Origin: Pavlovales sp. CCMP2436
Taxonomy: Eukaryota; Haptophyta; Pavlovophyceae; Pavlovales
Direction: 5' to 3'
DNA length: 10,981 nucleotides
NCBI GenBank assembly: GCA_026770615.1
Contig: MU631474.1
Span: forward strand, 113,155-124,135
The notes under the pieces are model-generated. The model saw only the letters and a program-made list of their open reading frames with translations, did not search any database and had not been told where the DNA came from. Below, one piece after another: positions 1-7,112 of this stretch; position 1 is the first letter of the stretch; each line of letters opens with the position of its first letter. Position numbers and translations under genes: made by a program.

Positions 1-122
1 CGTCCCCGTCTCTGGTTTGTGTGGTGATGTGGGCTGGGCTCAAGTTTTAAAATTGAAGTAGATGATGGACGCCGGAACGAGTGCACGCAGGCGTCGAGCG
101 AGCTCGCACTGAGCAGCGTGGC

Positions 123-500
123 ATGTGCGTCGCCCGTACGGGGCAGTTCCGGCTTGTGATGAACGAGATCCGAGCAGCCGTGCACGACGTTGCACGCACG
201 CCGCCGACGCATGGCCGCCTCTTCGCGCGCCGCGATCGACGAGTGGCGAGCGCCGGGACGGTCACGCTAGAACGGACGGCCTATGCAGCGCGTCAGGAGC
301 GCGTCAGGAGCGTCGCCCGTATGGGGCAGGTCCGCCTCGTGATCGACGAGGTCCGAGCTGTGAACGACGTCGCAAGCCATCTGGCGAGCCGCGGCCGCCT
401 TTCCGCGCAGCCGCGGCCGACGGGCGGCGAGCAAGAGGCTTGTCACTTATGGGCTAAGGACGTGCACACACCTCGCCACACACCTCGCAGAGCGAGGTGA
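123..500 (+). CDS. Possible small ORF built on a 61-residue internal repeat (uncertain)
   Basis: An ATG at 123 opens a 125-residue frame ending in TGA at 498-500. I do not recognise a family. The frame contains two related blocks: VARTGQFRLVMNEIRA near its start and VARMGQVRLVIDEVRA 61 residues later. The differences are mostly conservative (F/V, M/I, N/D, I/V), and the main gap in the DNA alignment is three bases, so the frame is preserved. That pattern favours coding over random GC-rich DNA. Against it, the protein is rich in Arg and Ala, no domain is visible, the C-terminal part is low complexity, and no promoter or splice context supports it. It could be an exon of a larger gene or a decayed repeat. 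Confidence 0.25.
   Translation: MCVARTGQFRLVMNEIRAAVHDVARTPPTHGRLFARRDRRVASAGTVTLERTAYAARQERVRSVARMGQVRLVIDEVRAVNDVASHLASRGRLSAQPRPTGGEQEACHLWAKDVHTPRHTPRRAR
128..431 (+). repeat. Two-copy tandem repeat, offset 183 bp
   Basis: Copy 1 (128 to about 251) and copy 2 (311 to about 431) both begin CGTCGCCCGTAYGGGGCAG and stay alignable for roughly 120 bp, with one 3-nt gap. The 183-bp offset is exactly 61 codons. A short 11-bp tandem (GCGCGTCAGGA twice, about 288-309) lies just before copy 2. Confidence 0.7.
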
Positions 501-576
501 GCGAAGATCGGGAAACAAAAAGGGAGGATACGCGCGTTTCGCGCGATCTCTTAAACAAGCCATCGCGCGCGGGCGG

Positions 577-608
577 GCATCGCCGCCAGCCCGCATCGCC
601 GCCAGCCC
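577..608. repeat. Perfect 16-bp tandem duplication
   Basis: GCATCGCCGCCAGCCC occurs at 577-592 and again immediately at 593-608 with no mismatch. It lies in the noncoding stretch upstream of the cysteine hydrolase gene. A similar short tandem based on CACACCTCGC lies at about 464-490. Confidence 0.8.
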
Positions 609-742
609 GAGTACGAGCTCTGTATGTGATTGGATTCAGTAGACCCATGGCAAAATCGTTTTAAAATTTATTCTAATTTGTGAAGAAAGGCACCTTAAAA
701 AACCCCTCATGCGCGGACTTTCGTATATAGCACACCAGCACA

Positions 743-1531
743 ATGGGGTACTTTTTCGTACTCCAGCTTATGGCGCTCTCGCATCCCCTCTCGAACATGA
801 GGCACTCCGCCGTGTCGATGGGCACCGATCTTGGCGGCTCGAGTAGCAATGGTATCGGCGGTTGGACGCGCCTGCGCGGCGGCGGGAGTGACCGCACTTT
901 TGCTGCGCCCGGGCACGGCGGTGAAGATCTCGACCCGGCAACGACTGCGCTCGTCATGATTGAGTACCAGAACGAGTTTGCAACGGAAGGCGGGAAGCTG
1001 CACGATGCCGTCAAGGGGGTGATGGCGTCGACGCAGATGCTGCAGAAGTCGGTGGAGGCGTGCGACGCGGCGCGTGCAGCAGGGGCGTTGGTGATCCACT
1101 CGCCGATCCTCTTCAGGTCGGACATGACGGATAACCCGAACCCAAACCTTGGCATTCTAGCGGGCGTGAACGAGGGTAAGCTCTTCGTAGAGGGCACCTT
1201 CGGCGCGGACTTCGTGGAGCCGATGAGGCCCAGGGAGGGTGACCTCGTGGTAACGGGGAAGAAGGGTCTCGATGCCTTCCCTGGCACAGATCTCGAATCC
1301 TTGCTCGTGAAGCGCGGCATCAAGACAATCGTGCTCGCCGGGTTCCTCACCAACTGCTGCGTCGAGTCGACAATGCGGACCGCTTACGAGAAGGGCTTCA
1401 ATGTGATCACTCTAACCGATTGCACGGCTTCGATGTCTGAGGCCGCGCAGCTCGCGTCGACCGAGGGCACTTTCGGCATGTTTTCCAAGCCGATGTCTAA
1501 GGACGAGTTTCTCGCCGAGCTCAAGCAGTGA
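743..1531 (+). CDS. Isochorismatase-like cysteine hydrolase
   Basis: The 262-residue intronless product matches the isochorismatase/nicotinamidase-like hydrolase fold, whose members cleave amide or vinyl-ether substrates with an acidic residue, a lysine and a nucleophilic cysteine. Visible landmarks are MIEYQNEF at 72-79 (Glu74 in the acidic position), VTGKKGLDAFPGTDLE at 170-185 (Lys173 or Lys174) and AGFLTNCCVESTMRTAYEKG at 199-218 (Cys206 the likely nucleophile). The C-terminus SKPMSKDEFLAEL looks typical of a bacterial-like branch. About 60 N-terminal residues lie ahead of the domain and are Gly/Ser-rich after position 30. They may be a targeting extension or low-complexity leader. The ATG at 743 has A at -3 and G at +4, and an in-frame TAG sits at 728-730, so the frame cannot extend upstream. 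Met10 and Met19 are alternative starts. The absence of introns fits a gene of bacterial origin. The substrate is unknown, so no symbol is given. Confidence 0.9.
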   Translation: MGYFFVLQLMALSHPLSNMRHSAVSMGTDLGGSSSNGIGGWTRLRGGGSDRTFAAPGHGGEDLDPATTALVMIEYQNEFATEGGKLHDAVKGVMASTQMLQKSVEACDAARAAGALVIHSPILFRSDMTDNPNPNLGILAGVNEGKLFVEGTFGADFVEPMRPREGDLVVTGKKGLDAFPGTDLESLLVKRGIKTIVLAGFLTNCCVESTMRTAYEKGFNVITLTDCTASMSEAAQLASTEGTFGMFSKPMSKDEFLAELKQ

Positions 1532-1547
1532 GCGCCGGCGACTGGTA

Positions 1548-1991
1548 GGGTCGAAATCCGAATGAGTGGCGCGATTCCGCACTGGGGAGGGGGGAAAGTG
1601 GTGGCCGGGACGAAGAAGTAGACATTGGTTACCCCTGCGCGCTAAGTGTCGATAGCTGATGTTGAATAGAGCCCTCCTCGACGGTCGGAGCCCACCTCGT
1701 ATGCCTCTCAGGTGCCTCTAGGGTCGACAACGTACTTCGTGTAACTAACATTTCCGATCCTCAGCGTTCGGAAGCGAAAAGAAAGGCATGGTTCCCGATG
1801 TGGTGCCGCGGAGTTAGTTGCAGATTCGTGAAGGGGCACCGCCCCATTCACGAATCTGCAATTAGCCCCATTCACGAATCTGCAACTAACTCCGCGGCAC
1901 CACCTCCGGCTTCTGACTTGCTCCGGAGGATTTTCACTAGACTTTATTTTGATTTCCCCCCCGGGCTGGGCACTAATTCGGATTTTGACCC
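1548..1991 (+). mobile_element. Copy A of a 444-bp TIR element (uninterrupted)
   Basis: The left end reads GGGTCGAAATCCGAATGAGT. The reverse complement of the right end reads GGGTCAAAATCCGAATTAGT, giving about 20 of 23 matching terminal positions. No coding potential is seen, so this is a nonautonomous element. It carries a long internal hairpin (listed separately) and the intact sequence GAATAGAGCC at 1664-1673, the exact site that is interrupted in copy B. No clear target-site duplication is visible in the flanks. The element begins 16 bp after the hydrolase stop codon, so it may form part of that gene's 3' UTR. Confidence 0.75.
1800..1903. repeat. Perfect 33-bp inverted repeat hairpin inside copy A
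   Basis: Positions 1800-1832 (beginning GTGGTGCCGCGGAGTTAGTT) are the exact reverse complement of 1871-1903, separated by 38 nt. The loop side holds an additional arm: GCCCCATTCACGAATCTGCA occurs twice in tandem (1841 and 1865), so the left arm can pair with either copy of ATTCACGAATCTGCA. Any transcript across it would form a very stable stem. Copy B has the same hairpin at 2835-2867/2901-2933 with about two mismatches. Confidence 0.9.
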
Positions 1992-2040
1992 TTCTGCTTG
2001 AACTATGCTGACGCTCGCGTGGATTGAATTCTGGCACGTG

Positions 2041-2407
2041 CCCGTTAACACGATCGGCACGCCCTGAGAGCACGCCCTGAGAACGCCATAGATTATAGAA
2101 TGTGGCGTGTACACGACTCTATCCGCCGCACAACCTCTCTCTCTCTGTCAACGTCTGCACGATTTCATCAGTGACTGAGCGCGAGTCTCCTGCCGCACAC
2201 TGCTGAACGAATTATTATTATTATAGAAGAACAGCATGATATGAACTTCATTCAGAACAGTCAGGCGCCAGGTTGAATCCATAGCAGAAATATATATGAA
2301 CTCCGTGTGATGGTGACGCCCACTTGGACAACTACCCACGTGTCCACTAGCCCGTGAGATCTTATGGGCGCCAATAGTTTTATCCGTATAGACGCCGATT
2401 TACATAT
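2041..2407. other. Noncoding spacer between element copies A and B
   Basis: I see no gene here. The stretch holds a short tandem (GCACGCCCTGAGA, about 2057-2082), a CT microsatellite (about 2136-2148) and an ATT trinucleotide run (about 2210-2224). Open frames are short and low in coding character. Confidence 0.5.
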
Positions 2408-2530
2408 GGGTCGAAATCCGAATTAGTGGCGCGATTCCACACTGGGGAGGGGGAAAAGTGGTGGCCGGGACGAAGAAGTAGACACTGGTCACCCTTAGGC
2501 GCGCTAAGTGTCGATAGCTGATGTCGAATA

Positions 2531-2701
2531 CAGGGGATCGCGGGCAGTAAGAACGGCACTTTTTGAGGCTGAGGCTGAGTTTCTTAGCAATTTACATACA
2601 AACAATTGCTAAATTTTGGTTAAAATTACTATTGAAGGGCAAAAAAACGAGGCTCAGAACTGTTCTTAACACGACGGTTTCTTATTGCCCGCGATCGCCT
2701 G
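2531..2701. mobile_element. 171-bp MITE with TA target duplication, nested in copy B
   Basis: The left end is CAGGGGATCGCGGGCAGTAA. The reverse complement of the right end is CAGGCGATCGCGGGCAATAA, and both continue GAA, giving 21 of 23 matching bases. TA dinucleotides flank both ends (2529-2530 and 2702-2703). The uninterrupted site GAATAGAGCC in copy A has a single TA, which fixes the boundaries. TA duplication and termini starting CAGG fit a nonautonomous Tc1/mariner-type (pogo-like) element. No ORF of its own is present. A small internal inverted repeat AGCAATT/AATTGCT lies near 2585-2611. Confidence 0.85.
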
Positions 2702-2946
2702 TAGAGCCCTCCTCGACGGTCGGAGCCCACCTCGTGTGCCTCCCAGGTGCCTCTAGGGTCGACAACATACATCGTGTAACTAACATTTTCGATCCTCTGC
2801 GTTCGGAAGCGAAATGAAAGTCATGGTTCCCGAAGTGGTGCCGCGGAGTGAGTTGCAGATTCGTGAATAGGGCGGTGCCCCATTTACGAATCTGCCCCCA
2901 TTCACGAATCTGCAGCTAACTCCGCGGCACCACCTCCGGTTCCTGA

Positions 2947-3093
2947 GTTGCTCGGGAGGATTTTTAACGGATTATTTTCGAATTTTCCCCCGGACTGGCC
3001 AAAAATTCGGATTTTGACCTAGTTGCTCCGGAGGATTTTCACCGGACTTTTTCGATTTTCCCCCGGACTGGCCACTAATTCGGATTTTGACCC
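2947..3093 (+). repeat. Tandem duplication of the right end of copy B
   Basis: Unit 1 (2947-3021) and unit 2 (3022-3093) both run from GTTGCTCSGGAGGATTTT to GGATTTTGACC with modest divergence. Each unit contains one copy of the element's right terminus. Copy A has only one unit. Confidence 0.75.
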
Positions 3094-3261
3094 GGTAGGT
3101 CAATTTGCACTTTACACCTGTGAATCTGCGCCGATGGTCATCTGAGTCATGTTGCGGGGGTAATTTAATTGCCAGGGCCGGCTGCATCATTATCAAGCTC
3201 TCAGCTGAGACTGCCGACTAGTTCCTACGTAGTATTAGGATCGCGGTTTGGGCCCAGAGGA

Positions 3262-3600
3262 GGAAGCCGCCCCATTCACAGTCTGCAACTAACACCTGTC
3301 CAGGCCCCATCGGGAACCATGACTTTCTTATCGCTTCTGACGATGAGCATCGGAAATGTTAGTTACCTTTTAGCATGTCGTCGACCGACCTCAGACTCAG
3401 AGGCACACGAGAGCCGGCACATAAGATGAGCTCCGACCGTCGAGGAGGGCTCTGTTCGAAAAAGCTATCGACACTTAGCGCGCAGAGGCGAACGATGCCC
3501 ACTTCATCATCCCGTCCACAGCGTTTCCCCTCCCCAACGGTGCGCAAATATCTATAGAAATACGAGTGCGGACTCGCGCCGGTAATTCTGAATTCGACCT
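3262..3600 (-). mobile_element. Copy C, inverted, diverged and truncated
   Basis: Read on the minus strand, this begins GGTCGAATTCAGAATTACCG and continues through GCGCGCTAAGTGTCGATAGC and GAGCCCTCCTCGACGGTCGG, the same order of blocks as copies A and B. It is clearly more diverged. It carries an extra segment of about 27 bp near 3540-3567, between GCACT and TGGGGAGG, and it ends after the first hairpin arm, so the right terminus is missing. The site that holds the MITE in copy B is empty here too (GAACAGAGCC). Confidence 0.65.
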
Positions 3601-3978
3601 AATCTCCTTTTTGTAAGCGGATATATCTCGGTCTCGTCCTCGAGACAAAAATCTGTAAGTTTATGCCGGACCGAGCTGAGACTGGGAGCGTTGAGACTTT
3701 AGCTAGGCAGTAATTACACACAAAAATCAGTTTGCGCGTTTTTTTAAAATCCTTACATGTGTATTCTTATTAACTGTGTGGGGGTACAGTAGGTTGACGA
3801 TCGCTTGGCCCCACGCCTGCGATCGACGACGCGCGCGGCCCCACGCCCGCGTGGGATGTTGGGCCGCTGCCGATTGGCTCGTAGACCTCTACCAACCTGC
3901 CAAAAAAGCCTCACTCGAGCGCCGCTTCTCCAAGATTTCAGGCTCCAACAACGGCCGGCCCCAGGTCGCCGCCGCGGT
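3601..3978. other. Upstream region of the TPM-RING gene
   Basis: No recognised gene lies here. The TPM-RING frame is open from about 3793, and an ATG at 3856 is an alternative, longer start. A T-rich/TTTAAAA stretch at about 3740-3750 is a weak promoter candidate. The GC content rises sharply after 3800. Confidence 0.35.
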
Positions 3979-5748
3979 ATGGGAATGGGCGGAGCCCCAC
4001 GTAGCTCGCGCCAGGCGCTGCTCTGCAGGTATGCGGCGCTCGCGCTGGTCGCGCTACTGCTGGTCGGCGTGGGGCTGGCCGCGCCCACCTCCGCCACCGA
4101 CGCTTCGTCCACCGCCACGGCCAAGTCGGAGGGCGCCGGGCTCGCTCACATCGGTGCGCGGGTGCTGCCCGATCCAACCAACCCGGCCAACGGCGTGGAG
4201 TGCAGAGTGGGCCGCCCCGCGGCCGTGTGCGACCCCGACGGGATCCTCGGCCTCACCGGCACCGCACGCGCCGCCGCCGCCATCGAGGCGATCCGCGCGC
4301 GAGTGCTGCTGCCGTGCGCCGGCGAGCTCGTGTCGCCCGAGATCGCTGTGGCCATTGTCGACGCGACGACCTCGGGCGGCGCGTCCTCCTCCTTCTCTGA
4401 GACCAACGCGCTCTCCGCCGCTGCAAGCGTTCTTGATGGCTGGGGTGTCGGTGCAGCGAGCTGCCACACGGGCGTAGCTCTGGTGCTCGCAATCTCCGAC
4501 CGGCGCGTGGCGCTCCGCACTGGCCCGGGCGCGCGCGGTGCGCTCGGCGACGCCGAGTCGGCGCGGATCGTCTCGCAGATGCGCCCGGCGCTACGCGAGC
4601 ACGCATACACCGACGCCGTGCTCATCGCGCTCGAGCGCATCGGTGAGGCCCTCGCGCGTGCGCCAGGCGCCGCGCCCGCTGCGCCGCTACCGCGCGCTTG
4701 GCGTGCGGCCGCGCAGGCGTTCCTCGCGGCGGGCGGCGGCGGCGGGGTCGGTGGTGGCGGTGATGGCGGCGATGGCTTTGGTGGCGCTCTTGCGCGGCGC
4801 GGGTGGGCTGCGCCGGTGAGCACGGCTGCTGCTGCGGTGGGCTGCTACGCCTGGGCGGAGAGTGCACGCAGGGGGCGCTTCTGCTCGGCGGCGCGGCGGA
4901 TCGAGGGCGCGCTGCTTGATCCGTCTGGGCAAGTGGCAAATGCGTGCACGGGGTGCGATGTGTGTCTGCGCGCGCCGCGCGACATTGCGGCGCCCAACGC
5001 GCGCGGCCAGCTGCGCTGCGGCCACTGCGTCTGCCATGCCTGCCGCTGGCGGTACTCGCCGCAGCCCGCCGCGACCGCCGACGCTGACGCGGGCTGGCGT
5101 CTCGGCGCTGGTGGCAGCGTGTGCCCGGTGTGCGCGCTCGCCGCGACGCGTCGCTCCGAGCGCGCCGCGGGGCTGCTGCCCGCCGCGCCGGAGGACGAGG
5201 ACGAGCAGTACGCCACAGCGAGCGCCGCCGCCGGCGGTGGCGGCGGCGGCAGGCGCGGCGGGCTGCGGTGGAGCGCGCGCGGCGTCAAGGGCACCGTATC
5301 GCTGGCCCGGCGCGTCTCGCCGGAGTCGGAGGCGCTGTGGCTCCTCCGAATGCGTTCGTTGGGTGCGAGTCTCTGCGCACCGTCGTGGGCGCGCGACGGG
5401 CGCGAGCTCGCCGCGTCCGGCTCGTGGCTCTCCCACCACTCACGTGCGCTGCTCTGCGCCGAGCCCGCCGCGCTGCGCCCGCCGCCCATCCCGCCGCTCG
5501 GGCCAGCCGAGGGCGGCGCGTGGACGCCCGCGCAGACGCGCATCGGCCAGTCGGGGATCGCGGCGTGGCAGGACGTGCGCAGGCATGCGCGCGGCGCGCG
5601 GCGGGCGGCGCGCGGTGGCTGGGGCGCCGACGGAGACATGGACGGCTGGGCGCGCGTGCCGGCAGCCCCAAGTTTCGGCGGCGGCTCCTCGGGCTCGGCC
5701 GGCGGACAGGGTAAGAACGGCGGCGGGGGCGCAGCGGCGAGCTGGTGA
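3979..5748 (+). CDS. TPM-domain (TLP18.3/Psb32-like) protein with RING finger
   Basis: This intronless frame encodes 589 residues from the ATG at 3979; an in-frame ATG at 3856 would add 41. I chose 3979 because it gives a signal-peptide-like start: MGMGGAPRSSRQALLCRY, then a hydrophobic core to about residue 35, then APTSA. Residues about 84-226 read as a TPM domain: a helix, PEIAVAIVDA, WGVG (155-158), TGVALVLAISDRRVALRTG, GALGD and a closing helix. Plant and cyanobacterial TPM relatives act in photosystem II repair; others are membrane proteins. A Gly-rich linker and a weak hydrophobic stretch (about 283-298) follow. Next comes a C3HC4 RING: Cys326/Cys329, Cys347, His349, Cys352/Cys355, Cys382/Cys385, the pattern of E3 ubiquitin ligases. 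The last residues are Gly/Ser-rich and end in SW, as in many TPM proteins. If the stretch spans a membrane, TPM would be lumenal or extracellular and RING cytosolic. Substrates and location are inferred. Confidence 0.8.
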   Translation: MGMGGAPRSSRQALLCRYAALALVALLLVGVGLAAPTSATDASSTATAKSEGAGLAHIGARVLPDPTNPANGVECRVGRPAAVCDPDGILGLTGTARAAAAIEAIRARVLLPCAGELVSPEIAVAIVDATTSGGASSSFSETNALSAAASVLDGWGVGAASCHTGVALVLAISDRRVALRTGPGARGALGDAESARIVSQMRPALREHAYTDAVLIALERIGEALARAPGAAPAAPLPRAWRAAAQAFLAAGGGGGVGGGGDGGDGFGGALARRGWAAPVSTAAAAVGCYAWAESARRGRFCSAARRIEGALLDPSGQVANACTGCDVCLRAPRDIAAPNARGQLRCGHCVCHACRWRYSPQPAATADADAGWRLGAGGSVCPVCALAATRRSERAAGLLPAAPEDEDEQYATASAAAGGGGGGRRGGLRWSARGVKGTVSLARRVSPESEALWLLRMRSLGASLCAPSWARDGRELAASGSWLSHHSRALLCAEPAALRPPPIPPLGPAEGGAWTPAQTRIGQSGIAAWQDVRRHARGARRAARGGWGADGDMDGWARVPAAPSFGGGSSGSAGGQGKNGGGGAAASW

Positions 5749-6271
5749 TCCTGCGACCTCGAACCCGTGAGGCCGGGTGGCTGGCTGCCCGGGCGGCCCC
5801 CGCGAGCGGTTCCGCGGATCCTACGTTTGTTTCAATCCGTAGTATATTAACTAAGTTATAATATAAAGCTATTAGCTTATATTTGCACCTTTTCCTATAA
5901 CTAATCGTATACTATGATCGTATACGATTAGTTTTAACGTCTAAACCCCTATTAAAGTCATTTTTAGACATATATCGGGTCCTAGCGGAGCCAGAAAAGT
6001 TCGGGGGGGGTGGCGCTTGATGGCCCGGGGATAGCCAGCGGGGTTTTTGGAGTGCCCAAGGTTAGAAGCCTGGCCTATTCGAACAAGCCCCCGAAGTACG
6101 TTGCTACAAGTCATGTTTCAAGTGCTATAGAGAGGTAAAAAACACCAAAACGGGACCTATTGTAGTCATTTTTACACCAGCGCGCATCAAATGGTCCGAA
6201 GCCCCCCAAGGCGGGCTAGCAGCGAGGAAGAATGTGGGGATACCCCCTTCCTGTCACCTCCTCGGCGGTGT
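5749..6271. other. AT-rich noncoding region downstream of TPM-RING
   Basis: I see no gene here. The stretch from 5830 to 5990 is AT-rich and contains a perfect hairpin (listed separately) and the motif TAACGTCTAAACCCCT (5935-5950), which recurs in reverse near 7330 and 7418. A G-run lies at 6003-6010. The phrase AGTCATTTTTA appears at about 5956 and again at about 6163. Confidence 0.45.
5899..5933. repeat. Perfect 14-bp inverted repeat with 7-nt loop
   Basis: AACTAATCGTATAC (5899-5912) pairs exactly with GTATACGATTAGTT (5920-5933) across the loop TATGATC. It lies 151 bp after the TPM-RING stop codon. It is AT-rich and lacks a following T-run, so it is not a typical bacterial terminator. It may be the core of an AT-rich repeat or part of a 3' UTR structure. 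Confidence 0.8.
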
Positions 6272-6471
6272 TCACGCCTTGCCGGCCTCCTTCCACTCCT
6301 CGATGAACTCGCGGACGAGGTCGTGTAGCCCAGCAGGTGGCCTCCAGTTTGCTCGAGCTCGGCCGCACGCGCGACCGCCACGCGCCCGGCTGCCATGCGC
6401 TCGGCGACCTCCGCGGTGATTCGGCAGTGACGCAGACACGCCTCGTCAGTCTTCTCCCAAGGTCTGGACAT
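6272..6471 (-). pseudogene. Frameshifted coding remnant or split exon (unknown family)
   Basis: Read on the minus strand, the ATG at 6471 opens MSRPWEKTDEACLRHCRITA and continues to about AVARAAELEQTG, with mostly G or C at third codon positions, as in the neighbouring real genes. Near 6345-6360 this coding character passes to another frame, which reads LHDLVREFIEEWKEAGKA and stops at 6272-6274. No GT-AG intron fits between the two parts, so a one- or two-base indel is the simplest reading. I do not recognise the protein. It could be a short gene broken by mutation, a terminal exon, or a remnant of a mobile-element protein. Confidence 0.4.
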
Positions 6472-6668
6472 GTCCACGGTCGCTCCTTGACTCGTTTTGG
6501 CGTGGTTGTAAAAAAGGTAGTTTTTTCCGGTGAATATCCCGCAGTAAATTGCTCCGCGAGTTCTCAAGATATTTCCAAACTACCGGCATCGGCGTGACCG
6601 CTAGCTCACATGGAACGCTCGGATCCATTAGTGAGCTCAGTGGCCGCTCCCGTTCATGCGCCAGAGTA

Positions 6669-7110
6669 CAAGGAATCGCGAGCAATAAGAAGCCGTACCG
6701 TTAAGAAGCTGAGCCTCGTTTTTTTTTTACCCGAAGAAACCGAGCCAGCTCCTTATAGTAAATAAGAAGCTGAGGGCAGGGTTCGGGGGGGGGTTCCGGG
6801 GGGTGACCCCTCGAATTGAAGAAAAAATGACTTTCCGGGAGCTCATTAAGCAGTTTTCGTTCGTTACTTACCGTTACATCAGCAGCGTACGGAGCCGCGT
6901 CAGGACTGAGGGCAGCCGCTTACAATGAGCAGTGCAAGCTCCCGATGCCGGTGCTCGAGTTCTGCGCGCTGTTGGGAAATATTTTAATTGATATGAAGGG
7001 CGCCGAAGGCTTTAAGAAGCTGAGCCTACTGATCCGTCGACCCGAAGAAGCAGCTAAGATGCTCAGCCTCAAGCTCAAAATTCGCCCTTCTTATTGCCCG
7101 CGATCCCCTG
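6669..7110. mobile_element. 442-bp TA-flanked element sharing termini with the nested MITE
   Basis: The left end CAAGGAATCGCGAGCAATAA and the reverse complement of the right end CAGGGGATCGCGGGCAATAA both continue GAAG, giving 21 of 24 matching bases. TA flanks both sides (6667-6668, 7111-7112). The right terminus is nearly the same as those of the 171-bp MITE at 2531. Inside, TTAAGAAGCTGAGCCT (6701-6716) and ACCCGAAGAA (6729-6738) recur at 7012-7027 and 7040-7049 with one common offset of 311 bp. G-runs lie at about 6783-6803. No ORF suggests a transposase, so it is nonautonomous and presumably moved by a Tc1/mariner-type enzyme elsewhere. Confidence 0.75.
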
Positions 7111-7112
7111 TA

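Larger units (their letters stand above)
2408..3093 (+). mobile_element. Copy B of the TIR element, interrupted and extended
   Basis: Copy B starts GGGTCGAAATCCGAATTAGT at 2408 and ends GGATTTTGACCC at 3093, in the same orientation as copy A. It tracks copy A along its length with scattered differences. It differs in two structural ways: a 171-bp MITE is inserted at 2531-2701, and the terminal 75 bp is duplicated in tandem (2947-3021 and 3022-3093). An inner right end therefore lies at 3009-3019 and an outer one at 3093. The internal hairpin is retained. Confidence 0.75.

Noticed and set aside
673..1353. Long antisense frame (226 residues) over the hydrolase gene.
   Set aside because: The sense frame carries a recognisable catalytic family. 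The antisense product is Ser/Pro-rich with no domain.
1548..3093. Copies A and B as LTRs of a retroelement.
   Set aside because: They have terminal inverted repeats and internal hairpins, only about 416 bp lies between them, and there is no gag/pol text, primer-binding site or TG...CA ends.
4054..5671. Several long minus-strand and alternative-frame ORFs across the TPM-RING gene.
   Set aside because: They are expected in very GC-rich coding DNA, are Arg/Ala/Pro-rich, and show no domains.
3805..5748. Longer TPM-RING reading from a TTG or from the ATG at 3856.
   Set aside because: A TTG start is unlikely in a nuclear gene. The ATG at 3856 would bury the signal peptide behind 41 Arg/Pro-rich residues. 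It remains an alternative if the extension is part of targeting.
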